A DNA stretch of 64,000 nucleotides from Sweltsa coloradensis (lineage: Eukaryota; Arthropoda; Insecta; Plecoptera; Chloroperlidae). The notes under the pieces are model-generated. The model searched no databases and was not told the origin of the DNA. It saw only the letters and a list, made by a program, of their open reading frames with translations. How positions within the stretch are numbered: the stretch's first letter is position 1; every line of letters starts with the position of its first letter. Positions 55,101 to 64,000 of the stretch are shown here, in pieces. A program made the translations under genes and the position numbers. The stretch is taken from the NCBI GenBank assembly GCA_024449915.1, contig JAMZAV010000910.1, positions 62,001-126,000 of the forward strand. Direction: 5' to 3'.

Positions 55101-58100
55101 GTAGAGAATTTGTGCATTTGTGAGAATCATTTCACATCAAATCAATGTAGATGCAAAAATCGGAACTTAATGAACTAAGGCGTTCCCGTTCACGACATGG
55201 CATTCGTCAATGCTAGTCTATGAATGCTATGAGCCAACTTTCACATTCACTTCCCATCATGTTGCCACCAACTGTAAACAAGGCTTTACTAGCTTATGAG
55301 TTATGTGTTGTGACTACCAAACTTAATTAATAATTTATAACATTATTATTGAACATGAGCATGAATGCAGAATAGAACTGAGTAGACAAATATTTTGGTA
55401 CCCGTTTCCAGCTTGTAAACCATTGGCCTGCAGCAGATTGTTGTAGTCATAACTTATTTGGTTCTACAATAAGTGAAAAAGACCTCGATTATCTTAGCCA
55501 AGAATGAGACAAAACGCAGTCAAAACTTGTATGATCGAGATTTGTTGTTATGTATGTACATAATTATTTAATTTGGCATCTAGCATACTAAGTGCATATG
55601 CCTAGATGCCAAATGGGGTAAAAAACTTTTAGTAACTTTGTATTATATTTGTATAGGCCCTACTTTTAAGATAGACCTATTAAATAAATACTTCATATTA
55701 TAGTACAAAAGTTTCTTCACTAGGCCTAATGATAATTGAGGTTTTCTGTAATTTGTCTCTATTTTCTATAGGACTTGTATAATTTCACACTTCCGCCGTG
55801 GACCAACACAGTATACCCTGATCAGATGGCGATTCCTGCCGCTCTAAGTTTCACTGTGCAGGCCTTTACCAAGGAGATGGCCCGTCTCAAGTCGGGACCC
55901 TTGCTAGGAGAGATTGCTCACAACATACAGCAGAAGATGGACCGAAAACTCTACCCCAATCGAAAGATGTTTATGTACTCTGCCCATGATACCACTGTAA
56001 GTGAGGGTTTTTAGAAGAGACCATGAAATCCTGGCCTAAATTGTCAAGTATTGCAATTTTTTGTCAAATTTAAGCTAGCACACCACTACTATGCAATGAT
56101 GCTCTATTTCGGTAGATTACCAGTTCAATTCCGGCTGCCTTAATAATGCATTATCATACTAGTAGTAGGCCTACCTATTTGCAAGGGTGCCAGACTCCCG
56201 ACTAAGGCAAGTAGATGGCCCATCAGACTCTGCACTTTCAAAGCATTGTATGGTGTGTTTGTACAGAATCGTTTGGGGCATTCCGACCAGGGCATCGAAC
56301 CGTAATTATTTTTATTTCGGTTCGGTTTTCGGTCCAATTTTTTCGGGGTCCACCTTTCTAAAAATAACGGTTTGGCAGCGTTTATATTAAATATTATTAT
56401 TTATATAACCAAACCATATCATAAAAACAAACAAAATTTGCTTTTATGCAAAGTTGAAAACGTTTAAAATAGGTAATAGCACGGGGTGGTAACAAGCATA
56501 GCCGAGCGGGAACCATCGAGCTACCGTGTTTACCAAGAAGTTCGGAAGATTAATTCACAGAAAGCAGCACCATCGAAGACTGTAACCATGGTAACGGTGA
56601 TGTTTACCGCGAGCGCCGAGAAGGCAGTGATAGGCATTTCTTTTTTCGGTTCAGTTCCAGCCTGCTGTCAGTCTTTGCTATTTGTGTTGTTTCTCGTTTT
56701 TTTAGTGCCAAAATCAAAGTTTTGAGTTGTTTGAGAGTTTCTAAAACCACTCTTGCAGCGCCAAGTGCATTCGTAAATACTCGTTAGTTCAGAATAAAAC
56801 GCGTGTGTACTGATAAAAGAACTGGCTCCAGCAAGCAGGCCTTGGCCTAGGCCTAGTGGTGGTGTTTGCAATATCGGATATTGATGAACATTTAATATCC
56901 CAATAGGTCTCCAAAGTCCCAGAAGTCGTTGAAAAAAATAATAAAAGTGTTAGTGGATACTCTCTTCACGCACTTTTAACATTTCTTTCAATTACATGAA
57001 CAAAACCATGAAATAAAACGGAAATCCCCCCACCGGCGCCACGAAAAGCCTAGATAGTCCAAGCAGTAGTCACTAGGTTGTGCTAGTTGTTACTTGATAG
57101 TTGGAAGAGTCATTCATAGATCGCGACACTAAAGATGTTGGTGCTGCTTTCTATGAATTAATCTTCCGAACTTCTAAACTAATTTTTGCGGTTCCCGCTA
57201 TTTAACATTGTGTTTCCACTCTTCCCCGGTTATTTCTCTATGGGTAATAGTACTACTATTTACCGATACATGTCCACAGCTGTCTTTTATAATCAGCTTT
57301 GCTTCCCGGACTCAATTGTCCACAATGTCTGCTATTACTGAAAAGTGAAAACTTTCAAGTTGCAACGAAGTTGGCACCCGCAAAATTTATATTTACCTTT
57401 CTTTAACAGAGTGGTAGGTAGGTCTACACAAGAAGGTATAAATGAAATGCACATCATTATACACCTTTCCATTGTCAATGACACGTTGAGGTCAGCGTAT
57501 GTCCTAACAAAGGTGAAGAAAGTGGTTGGAAGGTGCATTACGAAAAAAGGTATGGGCTGGACTTGTAATAGGAAGGAAAAATTAGTTCTTCTCCCCCCCT
57601 CCTATTTTTATGCAATTTTTGCAATTTGGCAATTTTTAGACTTAGTGATCTGAAACTGCCGAACGGAAATTCGGAATTTTGGTTACGATTCGGTTTTCGG
57701 TTTAAGCACTTTCTTATATCGGTTTTTGGTTCGAACCGGTTCGATGCCCTGATTCCGACATTAACCTAAAGACTTGAAACGACACGTGTTGACTCCAATA
57801 ATACTGATCATAAGAGAACCGAGGCTCTATAATCTGAGGTCATTCTTTAATTTGAAATTTTAGTAGGTGATGGGTGAATTACGTAGAGTGCAGCTAGTTT
57901 CAACTTGCATCTATAGATCACAAACTTCTGGTTGACTACTTGGGTTTGACATGACCTCAAATTATATCATCACATTTTTCCACTTTGCATACATTCCAGA
58001 TTCACCTTAAGTTTACATTATTTCACTTATTCAACTTGCTCTTTTGCACATACATAGCCTACATCTTTAGAAACAGCAACAGACCAAATAGCTGATTTTG

Positions 58101-61100
58101 TTGCCAAGAGTCTTGTTTCGAATCCAGGGTCAGACATTGCCATTCTATCACCCAAGGACTTGAGACTTAGATGGGAAACCTCATAGCTAGGCGTGCTGTT
58201 AGTAGTATGCCCCGAAACATAAGGAAATCTATAGACGGGTATAAACTATCTTGACTCGTAACAACACTTATGCACATATCTTGTTATCCAGCATGGCTGC
58301 TGATGTCGTGGGTCATCTACGTACAGTATGTAACCTAATGATTCATAGATTGAATTGAGACTAGAAAATCAAAATAACAAAGTAAATGCAAAAGAATATG
58401 TACTAGTTGGGGTAAAGATGATTTATCTTTGACTCTTGATTTAGGCCTACTTTTGTACGTACTAAGTATAGAACTATCCACTCTTCCTGTCTGTTTTTTC
58501 TCATGGTTGGTACTAGTCAAATTGAAGTTTTCACTACTCTCTAAGCTCACCCAACCAACATTTGCAAGCACCATGCGAACAATTATTAGTAGTACGACTA
58601 CGAGTGTCAGGAATTTTGATGGTGTTGGTACTGCTACTGAGCCATGCTCAAACAACAATTGTGACCACTAACTAATATTATTCATGCATTAAACTATTGC
58701 AGAAATAATCTTTTTGGTTATTTATCTTATTATTTATAACCTTATTCATTCTATGCTTGTTTTACTAATTTCCAATATCACTAAGTTCTTTTTATCACAT
58801 CTTTAAAGCCCGTAGTACAGTTGAGTTTCGCCCCATGAGCAGAACTGGCCAGCTCAAAAAGCTCTTAAAATCCGGAAGAATAGCATGAGAATAGAAACGG
58901 TTATATCTGGCTGGTCTAACAGGCGGCTCAAAATTTGGTTTGTGCACAAGCCCGTGTAATCGGTGAGGTCAAACCGCTGGTTAAGCTCGCAGCATAGCAT
59001 CCTGAGTTCTCACAACAGCTTGCATCACCCGACTGACTATTCTCTCACAGGTAAAACATTGCTATTTCAGGTGGCAAACCTGCTCATGTTGCTAGACGTA
59101 TTTGAAGTTCAGAGCCCGCCATATTGCAGCACCATTTTCATTGACCTATGGCAGAACGAGGATAAGTTCTATGTGACAGTAAGTACAAATTGACTATGAT
59201 CGAAGCCCAAATAGCTATAATACTTTTGTAGATGAGTTCTTTATTCTCTCCCAACCTTTGAACTCTTCTCCAACCCAAGCTTTAGTGTTAAAAGTACCCC
59301 TACTTAGGGTCGGTTCTAGGCGCAAGCAACGTAAGCCACCACACATTCCTAGGGGCGGCATTGCTGCCCCCACACTTATTATAATTACCAATTTTTCATA
59401 TTGAAAGAACAAGATTAATACCACTGTTCCTGAATTCTAAATAGTAGTTTTTATAGTATACCAAAAATGTAACATTCAACTCTTTACCAAACATTGACAT
59501 TCCATATGAATCTGCGCTCCCGTCTTGTCACCTCTCGATCGCAAAAGGTGGCCAAAAGACTCTAATCAGATCATCAACGCTCAGATTTAAACATTCTCTA
59601 TAGTTTGACCATTGTTTGACATGCTAATCAGTACGAGAGTAATATATTCTTTCCGAAATTAGAGCCCTGAGGGGAGTATGGCTACCACTCTCCGCCCTCG
59701 TGTAGTCCAACACGGGACGCCCTCTTGCCCCTATCCCAGAAGCCACAGAATTCCAATGTCAAGTCACAGAACATAATATAGTTGACATCCCCTTAACCTA
59801 AATAAACTAAATTTTAAATTCACAACAATCATCACCAGCCACCACTAACAACTGTTTTGAAATAACATGCCTAAAACTGGATAAAATACTTGAATCACAC
59901 TCTTTGAATCGAAAAAATGCAGGTGCTGTGTGCCGCGGACCCGCATTGGCTGGGGGGCGCTCCCCCCCCCATATTGTACAAAGTCATGTACTTTACCCGC
60001 AAAAGATTGTATACCCATAAATTATTTTTGGATGACACCACTGGGGACGGCCAAATGTAATCTCGCTTACTTTAGATAAATCCCTAGAACCTGCCCTGGG
60101 CCTACCTAGGCCTACATATACAGTAGATCCCTGCTAATTCAGTTTTCTGGATATTTAGGGCTGGTTCACCTTCAATTCCTGGATTTTGTAATTTAAAACA
60201 AATTTAAATGTTTTTCCGCGTTTATTTGAACTGCATGCTAGAGTAAGCCCACATCCAAGTGATCGTCGTGAAGACTGTAGGCAAATCGTGATGGCTGTTT
60301 TGCTTAGATAGAACTCCCTATAGATGCTCAGTAAGTTTAGATGCATTCCGTGAACTGTATCGTCTCACTTTTCTTTTCAGCTTGGCTAATCAGTAACCAT
60401 TTCGTTCCTTTTACGACTGGTAACAAAAGGTGTATTTCAAAAATGTTTTTATTTTTAAACTGTTCCTAGTAAGCCTACATACAAAGTAATAAAACCACTT
60501 TATCTGTAATACGGGTTTTTCATTATTCCGGGCAATACCAGGACTCAATTAGCCCATTAAGCTGGGCTCCTCTGTAGGCTTTATATTTTATTAATGCTCG
60601 AGGTGAAGATTAACTCATATAAGAATTGTTTTTAATTTGAAATTCCCTGTCAGATTCATAAGCTATGTTGGAAATATTAATAATTTTAACATAATGTAAC
60701 ACTTGCTCATCTTTTACTGCCATAACTATTAACTACGTAGGCCTATGTGTAAAATTTTCAGCTTAAATTAATGTTAAATACTAAAATTTAAAAAATATAA
60801 TGTTCGTACTTTGTATTCAAAATCAGGTCCTCCATTTCTTAAAAATAGGTAGGCCTAGTCAAAAGTTTAATTTACATTGAGACATGCACTGATTACTAAT
60901 TGCCCTGATGTTGTGTTTAGGTGATGTACAAGAATTCGACTGGTGAACCGCATGTCTTGCAAATACCTGGATGTGATCAGGCGTGTCCTATGAACCAGTT
61001 TCTCAGTATTGCTAAATCCTTAATTCCATCCAACTGGGAGAAAGAGTGCATTGCAAAGAATCCAGATGATGAAGAATCGGAAAATTACTCTGCATGTATT

Positions 61101-63449
61101 GGTATTATTGGTAAGCTTAGGTTTTCTTCTTGTAGGCCGATACGATTTATAAACTGGTGAGATAGAGTTGTTTCAAAGTACTATATACCGTATTTAGTTG
61201 AAAATTGTTATTTGTGTAGCTGTTTGTAAACCATCAATATCCACTTCTTGTTCAATTGAAAAACTCTAGTAGCAGGGCTTTATGCAAACTCCTGTTGGCA
61301 CTGTCAACTGTCATACTGGGAGGTCCAAAACTGTGCACAATTGTTATTAATGCAGATATGAGGTACTGTATTTACTTGATTATAGGTCTCCCTTCAAGTA
61401 ATGACCGCACCCCTATTTTAATTTTTAACCACTCAAATTCATAAATAGTAGCCCATATTCTATAAATACTATTGACAAATCACTTTACATTATGGCTGCA
61501 CCCCACTTTTTGAACTTCATAATTTTAAATATACCCGAGTTCTAAACTCGCATAAATGCAGTATTCTATAATGGTCAAATGGTTGGTAGATTTAAACAGT
61601 AGGCCTAAATAAAATAAAAGTGTTAAATGTCCAATATTAAGATATTTTTAATTTTTCTGACTAACCCAATAATAACTTTAGCAATTTCAACTAACGGAGC
61701 TACCTAACTTATTCATGCTTGACAGCCATGCAAAGTTTCATCTCAGTCGGATGCTTTAAAGCAGTTAGTGCTTGAATCAGTGCTGTAATGCAAACAGAGC
61801 TATGACCATGTTACATCCGTAATGGTAGTCCCTCTCTATTCAAATTCCTGGGGGCCGTAAAAATCCCACTTTGTATATAAACATTGAATTTAAAGAAATG
61901 TAACATTACTATATAAATGAAGAGGTCTGAAAGATACCTCTTTCACCAACATCTCGTGGTCAACTCTTGGTGCCATTATTTATATCGCCCTGTGAACTGC
62001 ATTATCGATCGATGGAAGCCCCCTAGACTATTTTGATGTTATTAATATTATTTAGGAGGCTTTGAAGGACTCTTGGTCAGCAAAATAGTCAATATCTAGA
62101 AGGCTGTCAGAAGTGAAATACAATTTTATCAAAACAAAAGCATGAAACAAACTTTGGTGGTTTGCAAATAAGACTTGACAGCTAAGATAGAATTATTCGA
62201 AATTAATTAGAAACTAAGGCAATAAGAACTAAGGCATAGTCTTAATGCTATGCCTAGGCCAAGGTATCAATATATAATTTTTTTTTTATTTATCTTTATT
62301 TACCAAAATGAGCTTTCGCTCTTTACAATGGCAAGATCAAGACATGCTCTCTTTACGTTCCATATTATATTTCTTCTAGGCTAGATAGTTTCTCTGGTGA
62401 ATAGAGAATTTTCCTTTGACATTAGCAGCCATGTTTCTTATTAACGTCGATAATGCAGTTCACAGGGCGATATAAATAATGGCACCAAGAGTTGACCACG
62501 AGAGGTCGGTGAAAGAGGTATCTTTCAGACCTCTTGATTTATATATGACCCTGGCTGTACGTACATGAGCTTTAACTGAGCTGTAAGTTAACAGTTTGCT
62601 CTGTTGTAGCATTTTGCTACCTTGCTTAGCTAAGAAGTCCTCTTTCTCATTGCCATATACATTATACATTACAGTGTGATGTTATCCACTGTAGCTTAAT
62701 TACTTTGTTTGCGTTGTGCAGTCTTAGGATTTGTAGTTTGTACTGCCTTACCACAGAATCCGCCACTTTCTTGTTGACTATACTATGGCTTATATTGCTG
62801 CTTTTGAGTCTGTTGAAATTACAATTTTATTACCGCGACAGTCTTTAACTTTGTACAGGGCTTTAAGAATAGCAGTCAATTCTCCGTCATAGCAGCTTCC
62901 ATTTTCCCCGCAGGGTGAGATTCTTCAAATTCTCTGCAATATATGCCTGCCCCTGCTTGGCCTTCACCTGGGGTAGCCGAGCCATCCGTGTAAATGTGTA
63001 GCCAATCCTTTTCCGGATAGTTCTTATGTATGCGAGTTATTGTTAGTTTTCTCAACTCTTCGTCTATGTAGGATGCTTTTGTCTTACCCAGTCCATCCAC
63101 TGTCAGTTCATGAAGGACGTCTAGTATGGCAGTGTTTATATTTGGTAGGGGGATGTTTTCTCTCTCTGTGTGTTATTATGTGTATCAGTTATATAACTGA
63201 GTGGGTAGACTCTAAATACAATTTATTTATTTATTTATTTATTTAATATATCTAAAATATAGTATTCTGTGATTGAAACATTTTTTTTCAGTTTGGTTCC
63301 TGATCGGTGCCTTCATGATTCTATCGTGTGCGTGTTTCCTGTCGGCTGGCGTCCACTTCTGGTTCCGAGACTTCCGACACAAGCAAAATGTTGCCCTATA
63401 TGAACGCGTCCCTGTCACTGACGCAGAAAACGTGTGCGAACGGATTTAA
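43031..63449 (+). CDS. Gene B: lysosomal-type histidine acid phosphatase, eight coding exons
   Basis: Hydrolyses phosphate monoesters at acid pH through a phospho-histidine intermediate. Exons: 43031-43171, 49775-49873, 53054-53293, 53544-53729, 55772-55996, 59071-59178, 60921-61110, 63292-63449. All are GT-AG and in phase, giving 448 residues (vertebrate ACP2 is about 420). Residues 1-25 are a signal peptide. RHGDRTP (50-56) holds the nucleophile His51. STDVDRT (114-120) adds a binding Arg. MYSAHDTT (290-297) holds the His-Asp pair of the proton donor. N-glycosylation sites include NFT and NST. Near the C-terminus is a hydrophobic span (about 410-425), then a short basic and polar tail with YERV, a YxxPhi signal as in lysosomal acid phosphatase. 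So it is a type I membrane protein likely sorted to lysosomes. The family call is firm; orthology to ACP2 rather than other invertebrate paralogues is inferred. Confidence 0.95.
43180..43335. repeat. Dense cluster of (c)taggcct/aggccta words
   Basis: Just inside gene B intron 1, short words of the tag-gcc-ta type occur about ten times in 150 bases. The same word is scattered through the window in introns and between genes but not in exons. Confidence 0.7.
43479..43999. mobile_element. MITE with inverted ends of about 35 bp
   Basis: CACTACGTATATCACAGCCC and the next 15 bases at the left are matched inverted at the right end. CAT flanks both sides (43476-43478 and 44000-44002). The interior also carries inverted aattcggtttgagt words. 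No protein. Confidence 0.82.
44430..46070. repeat. Cluster of a 15-bp motif, GTCACGGATGTTACA
   Basis: Exact or one-base-off copies at 44434, 44599, 44787, 44811 and 46051 (+), and at 45864, 45880 and 45896 (-). The three minus copies are 16 bp apart. The cluster lies in gene B intron 1. cagccactccggctc at 44419 is inverted at about 46415, hinting that the whole may be one element. Confidence 0.75.
46450..47671. other. Gene B intron 1, unassigned part
   Basis: No gene or repeat recognised. Open frames at 46324-46552 and 47024-47287 have no domain. Confidence 0.4.
47672..48091. mobile_element. PIF/Harbinger-like MITE with TAA duplication
   Basis: AGGCGGATCCACACAAAAAC and the next 20 bases at the left match the right end inverted with two changes. 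TAA flanks both sides (47669-47671 and 48092-48094). Confidence 0.83.
48720..48844. repeat. 20-bp inverted repeats flanking the tRNA-like locus
   Basis: 48720-48739 and 48825-48844 are reverse complements with one mismatch. They enclose the tRNA-like sequence exactly, within the 3' UTR of a LINE fragment. Confidence 0.85.
48745..48817 (-). tRNA. tRNA-like locus (GGA loop), function uncertain
   Basis: On the minus strand: acceptor GTCCTGA/TTGGGGC (pairs with G-U), D-arm GTCT/AGAC, anticodon arm TCCAC/GTGGG with loop CTGGAAT, T-loop TTCGATT with a T-stem that has two mismatches. Box A (tggtctagtggttaagac) and box B (ggttcgattcc) are intact. The Ser-type GGA anticodon without a long variable arm, and the repeat context, argue for a tRNA-derived element rather than a cellular tRNA. 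Confidence 0.5.
49775..49873 (+). CDS. Gene B exon 2 (RHGDRTP active site)
   Basis: Codes residues 48-80 in phase 0. It begins [10 protein letters not shown], the hallmark of the histidine phosphatase superfamily with the nucleophilic His. YPLDPY and WPEGWGQLT follow, which are typical of animal acid phosphatases. Acceptor aattttgtttcag, donor aaa/GTACGA. Confidence 0.95.
49874..50604. other. Gene B intron 2, left part
   Basis: No repeat or gene recognised. The frame at 50037-50222 has no domain. Confidence 0.45.
50605..51348 (-). mobile_element. HINE/Helentron-like element, copy 8 (minus)
   Basis: CTAG at 50605-50608, hairpin, gatggatgagc, and 5' end ttggatgagcgaagcg at 51348 (minus). The body is partly replaced by a tandem pair of about 130 bp (units from about 50808 and 50973, cgatattcattagaaatatt type) not seen in other copies. 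Confidence 0.73.
51360..51535 (+). repeat. Dispersed repeat, diverged relative of 11440-11730
   Basis: cgtctgggcccaaggtgg, gctaatcgtaaatggagag and gcgagctctggc match the minus strand of 11440-11730. Confidence 0.5.
51781..51924. repeat. Inverted repeat of about 26 bp (possible MITE)
   Basis: gtgcttctttggtggcgctt cagaag (51781-51806) is inverted at 51899-51924 with two changes. A third related copy, aagtgcttctgtggtggcg, lies between. Confidence 0.7.
51925..53053. other. Gene B intron 2, right part
   Basis: Includes a GC-richer zone at 52000-52300 with two related stretches (acttgccggtcgaatcgacgggctg and acctggccgtcggatcgacaggctg). A frame to 52391 ends in an acidic/basic tail, but it has no recognised domain or partner exon. 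Not called as a gene. Confidence 0.4.
53054..53293 (+). CDS. Gene B exon 3 (STDVDRT substrate-binding region)
   Basis: Codes residues 81-160. It contains [21 protein letters not shown] (a phosphate-binding Arg) and [11 protein letters not shown], all strongly conserved in animal acid phosphatases. Acceptor gtcttatag, donor gag/GTAGGC. Confidence 0.95.
53544..53729 (+). CDS. Gene B exon 4 (helical cap region)
   Basis: Codes residues 161-222 in phase 0, starting [14 protein letters not shown]. The Cys in this motif is one of the conserved disulphide cysteines of the family. [10 protein letters not shown] at the end leads into the LYNFTLP segment of exon 5. Acceptor ttatgttttag, donor gag/GTGAGT. 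Confidence 0.93.
53730..54170. other. Gene B intron 4, left part
   Basis: Near 53985-54065, gaaccg/ggaacc words resemble the ends of the hAT-like element at 56288. Nothing else. Confidence 0.35.
54171..54930 (+). mobile_element. HINE/Helentron-like element, copy 9
   Basis: TTGGATGAGCG start, gctcatccatcaacgcggcg, hairpin, CTAG at 54927-54930. It has the internal block of about 180 bp duplicated, as in copies 2 and 4, and is closest in body sequence to 4245-4858. Confidence 0.8.
54931..55771. other. Gene B intron 4, right part
   Basis: No repeat or gene recognised. Confidence 0.45.
55772..55996 (+). CDS. Gene B exon 5 (AHDTT proton-donor motif)
   Basis: Codes residues 223-297. It opens [11 protein letters not shown] with an N-glycosylation site and ends [10 protein letters not shown], the second signature of histidine acid phosphatases. 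Acceptor attttctatag, donor act/GTAAGT, phase 0. Confidence 0.95.
56288..57751. mobile_element. hAT-like foldback element with 8-bp duplication
   Basis: CAGGGCATCGAACCG start and CGGTTCGATGCCCTG end. ATTCCGAC flanks both sides (56280-56287 and 57752-57759). Inside, a 36-bp stretch at 56537-56572 is inverted at 57139-57174 with one mismatch, so the element folds back. No transposase frame. Confidence 0.87.
57760..59070. other. Gene B intron 5, right part
   Basis: No repeat or gene recognised. Opposed frames at 58335-58671 have no domain. Confidence 0.45.
59071..59178 (+). CDS. Gene B exon 6
   Basis: Codes residues 298-333 in phase 0. [11 protein letters not shown] continues the helix after [24 protein letters not shown] is the paired strands usual in this family. 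Acceptor gctatttcag, donor aca/GTAAGT. Confidence 0.93.
59179..60920. other. Gene B intron 6
   Basis: Possible remnant of a DNA element between tagggtcggttctagg (59306) and tagaacctgccctggg (about 60085), which are partly inverse. A C run lies at 59961. No gene. Confidence 0.4.
60921..61110 (+). CDS. Gene B exon 7 (C-terminal lumenal region)
   Basis: Codes residues 334-396 plus one base. KNSTGEPH carries an N-glycosylation site. The cysteines in [12 protein letters not shown] and in NWEKEC are those expected for the family's disulphides. It ends in the acidic stalk before the membrane span. Acceptor ttgtgtttag, donor attg/GTAAGC, phase 1. Confidence 0.93.
61880..62020 (+). mobile_element. 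LINE fragment, plus orientation
   Basis: [20 protein letters not shown] is encoded on the + strand and ends at a stop near 61996. It is the same protein end as encoded on the minus strand at 62460-62560, giving an inverted pair of about 95 bp. Confidence 0.65.
62279..63110 (-). mobile_element. Degenerate LINE 3' end with RNase H, minus orientation
   Basis: Minus-strand frames give [20 protein letters not shown] (RNase H start with catalytic Asp), [16 protein letters not shown] and ISTDSKAA (with frameshifts), then [16 protein letters not shown] (RNase H end) and a stop near 62460. An AT-rich UTR and an A-rich tail near 62279-62290 follow. It lies in gene B intron 7, antisense to the host gene. 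Confidence 0.8.
63111..63291. other. Gene B intron 7, right end
   Basis: Contains (ttta)n at 63221-63244 and the exon 8 acceptor tract. Confidence 0.6.
63292..63449 (+). CDS. Gene B exon 8 (membrane span, sorting tail, stop)
   Basis: Completes a Val codon and adds 51 residues and [23 protein letters not shown] is a single membrane span. Basic residues (FRDFRHK) mark the cytoplasmic side. LYERVPVTD contains YERV, matching YxxPhi, the endocytic/lysosomal signal type of ACP2. Acceptor atttttttttcag. Confidence 0.92.
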
Positions 63450-64000
63450 CTATACTAGGTTTTTACTTTTTAGTTTTTACTGGTTTTAATTTAAGGACTT
63501 AAAAATTAAAATTAATAAGTGTAAGGCTCTAAGGAAGCATTTTTACCACATTTCTTTGGTCTCTAGTTGGTTTTAGCGTAAATGACAAATGCAGAATGTA
63601 TGATGTTTTTAAGGTTGTAAGGTTTTAGAGAACTGTTAGTATCTCTGGTACACCTTAAAATTAAATCTAAACCTTACGGTGAATGCTAGTATGTTTTTAT
63701 GGAAGTTTTGTGTTCACTCTTAAACCTTAGTTGTAAAGCTATGGCTAGATCCCCGTGAAATTCGCTAATACCGCCAAAGACAGAAGGTCTCAGATTTTAG
63801 TTATATCACAAAATACGGATGAATTATTGATCAATTTCAATCAGAAAATAAAATAAAAATTGAATCACCACCAAAAACAAACTATGAAATCAAAATTCTT
63901 CAACTGAAACACTGCAAATCGACCAATAAATAAACAGAAAATGTTAAATTCCATTTAAAAGTTTGGGCAAAAAGCTTTAATTTTGACATTTGTGTTAGTA
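63450..64000 (+). other. Putative 3' UTR of gene B and window end
   Basis: AT-rich sequence after the gene B stop. Candidate poly(A) signals lie near 63849 (aaaataaaataaaa) and 63925 (ccaataaataaac). No repeat is recognised. Confidence 0.45.

Noticed and set aside
61807..61823. Another copy of the GTCACGGATGTTACA word (tgttacatccgtaa)
   Set aside because: Only 11-12 positions match, and it lies far from the cluster.

Overview
The window is animal nuclear DNA: intron-rich genes with GT-AG splicing, AT-rich introns, no operons, and a heavy load of transposons. The lysosomal acid phosphatase reads most like arthropod members of that family, and the word aggcct(a) is scattered through non-coding DNA. 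I infer an arthropod, perhaps a hemipteran, with low confidence at order level.

Two multi-exon host genes lie on the + strand, and in both every splice phase closes. Gene A (3522-32132, six coding exons, 510 residues) starts with a signal peptide and a Cys-rich region, followed by a domain that looks like the caspase/legumain (clan CD) fold. The positions expected for the catalytic His and Cys are replaced (LNSPA and DQSFSG), and an EF-hand-like loop lies between them, split by an intron. I read it as a secreted, probably inactive relative of clan CD peptidases; I cannot name it. Gene B (43031-63449, eight coding exons, 448 residues) is a histidine acid phosphatase of the lysosomal (ACP2-like) type: signal peptide, RHGDRTP, STDVDRT, HDTT, a C-terminal membrane span, and a cytoplasmic YERV tail that fits a YxxPhi sorting signal.

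Nearly everything else is mobile or repetitive. (i) Nine copies of a non-autonomous Helentron/HINE-like family (TTGGATGAGC start, subterminal GCTCATCCAA, hairpin, CTAG end). (ii) Six hAT-like elements with identical 8-bp target duplications (6816-7278, 8212-10206, 13489-14788, 22941-24139, 28855-30620, 56288-57751). The one at 8212-10206 carries a 0.65-kb palindrome holding six 40-bp hairpins every 77-78 bp. (iii) MITEs with 3-bp duplications at 1252-1899, 23626-24118, 43479-43999 and 47672-48091, plus one at 19655-20104. (iv) Dead non-LTR retrotransposons (33241-36215 the largest) and fragments. (v) tRNA-derived SINE-like pieces and two tRNA-like loci. (vi) An 80-bp minisatellite of about 16 units (37548-38848) and long TAA, TTA and GTAT microsatellites.

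Layout: 1-3.2 kb upstream repeats; 3.2-32.1 kb gene A with its introns full of transposons; 32.1-43.0 kb intergenic with a LINE, the minisatellite and microsatellites; 43.0-63.4 kb gene B; then its 3' UTR. The two genes show no functional link beyond both entering the secretory pathway.
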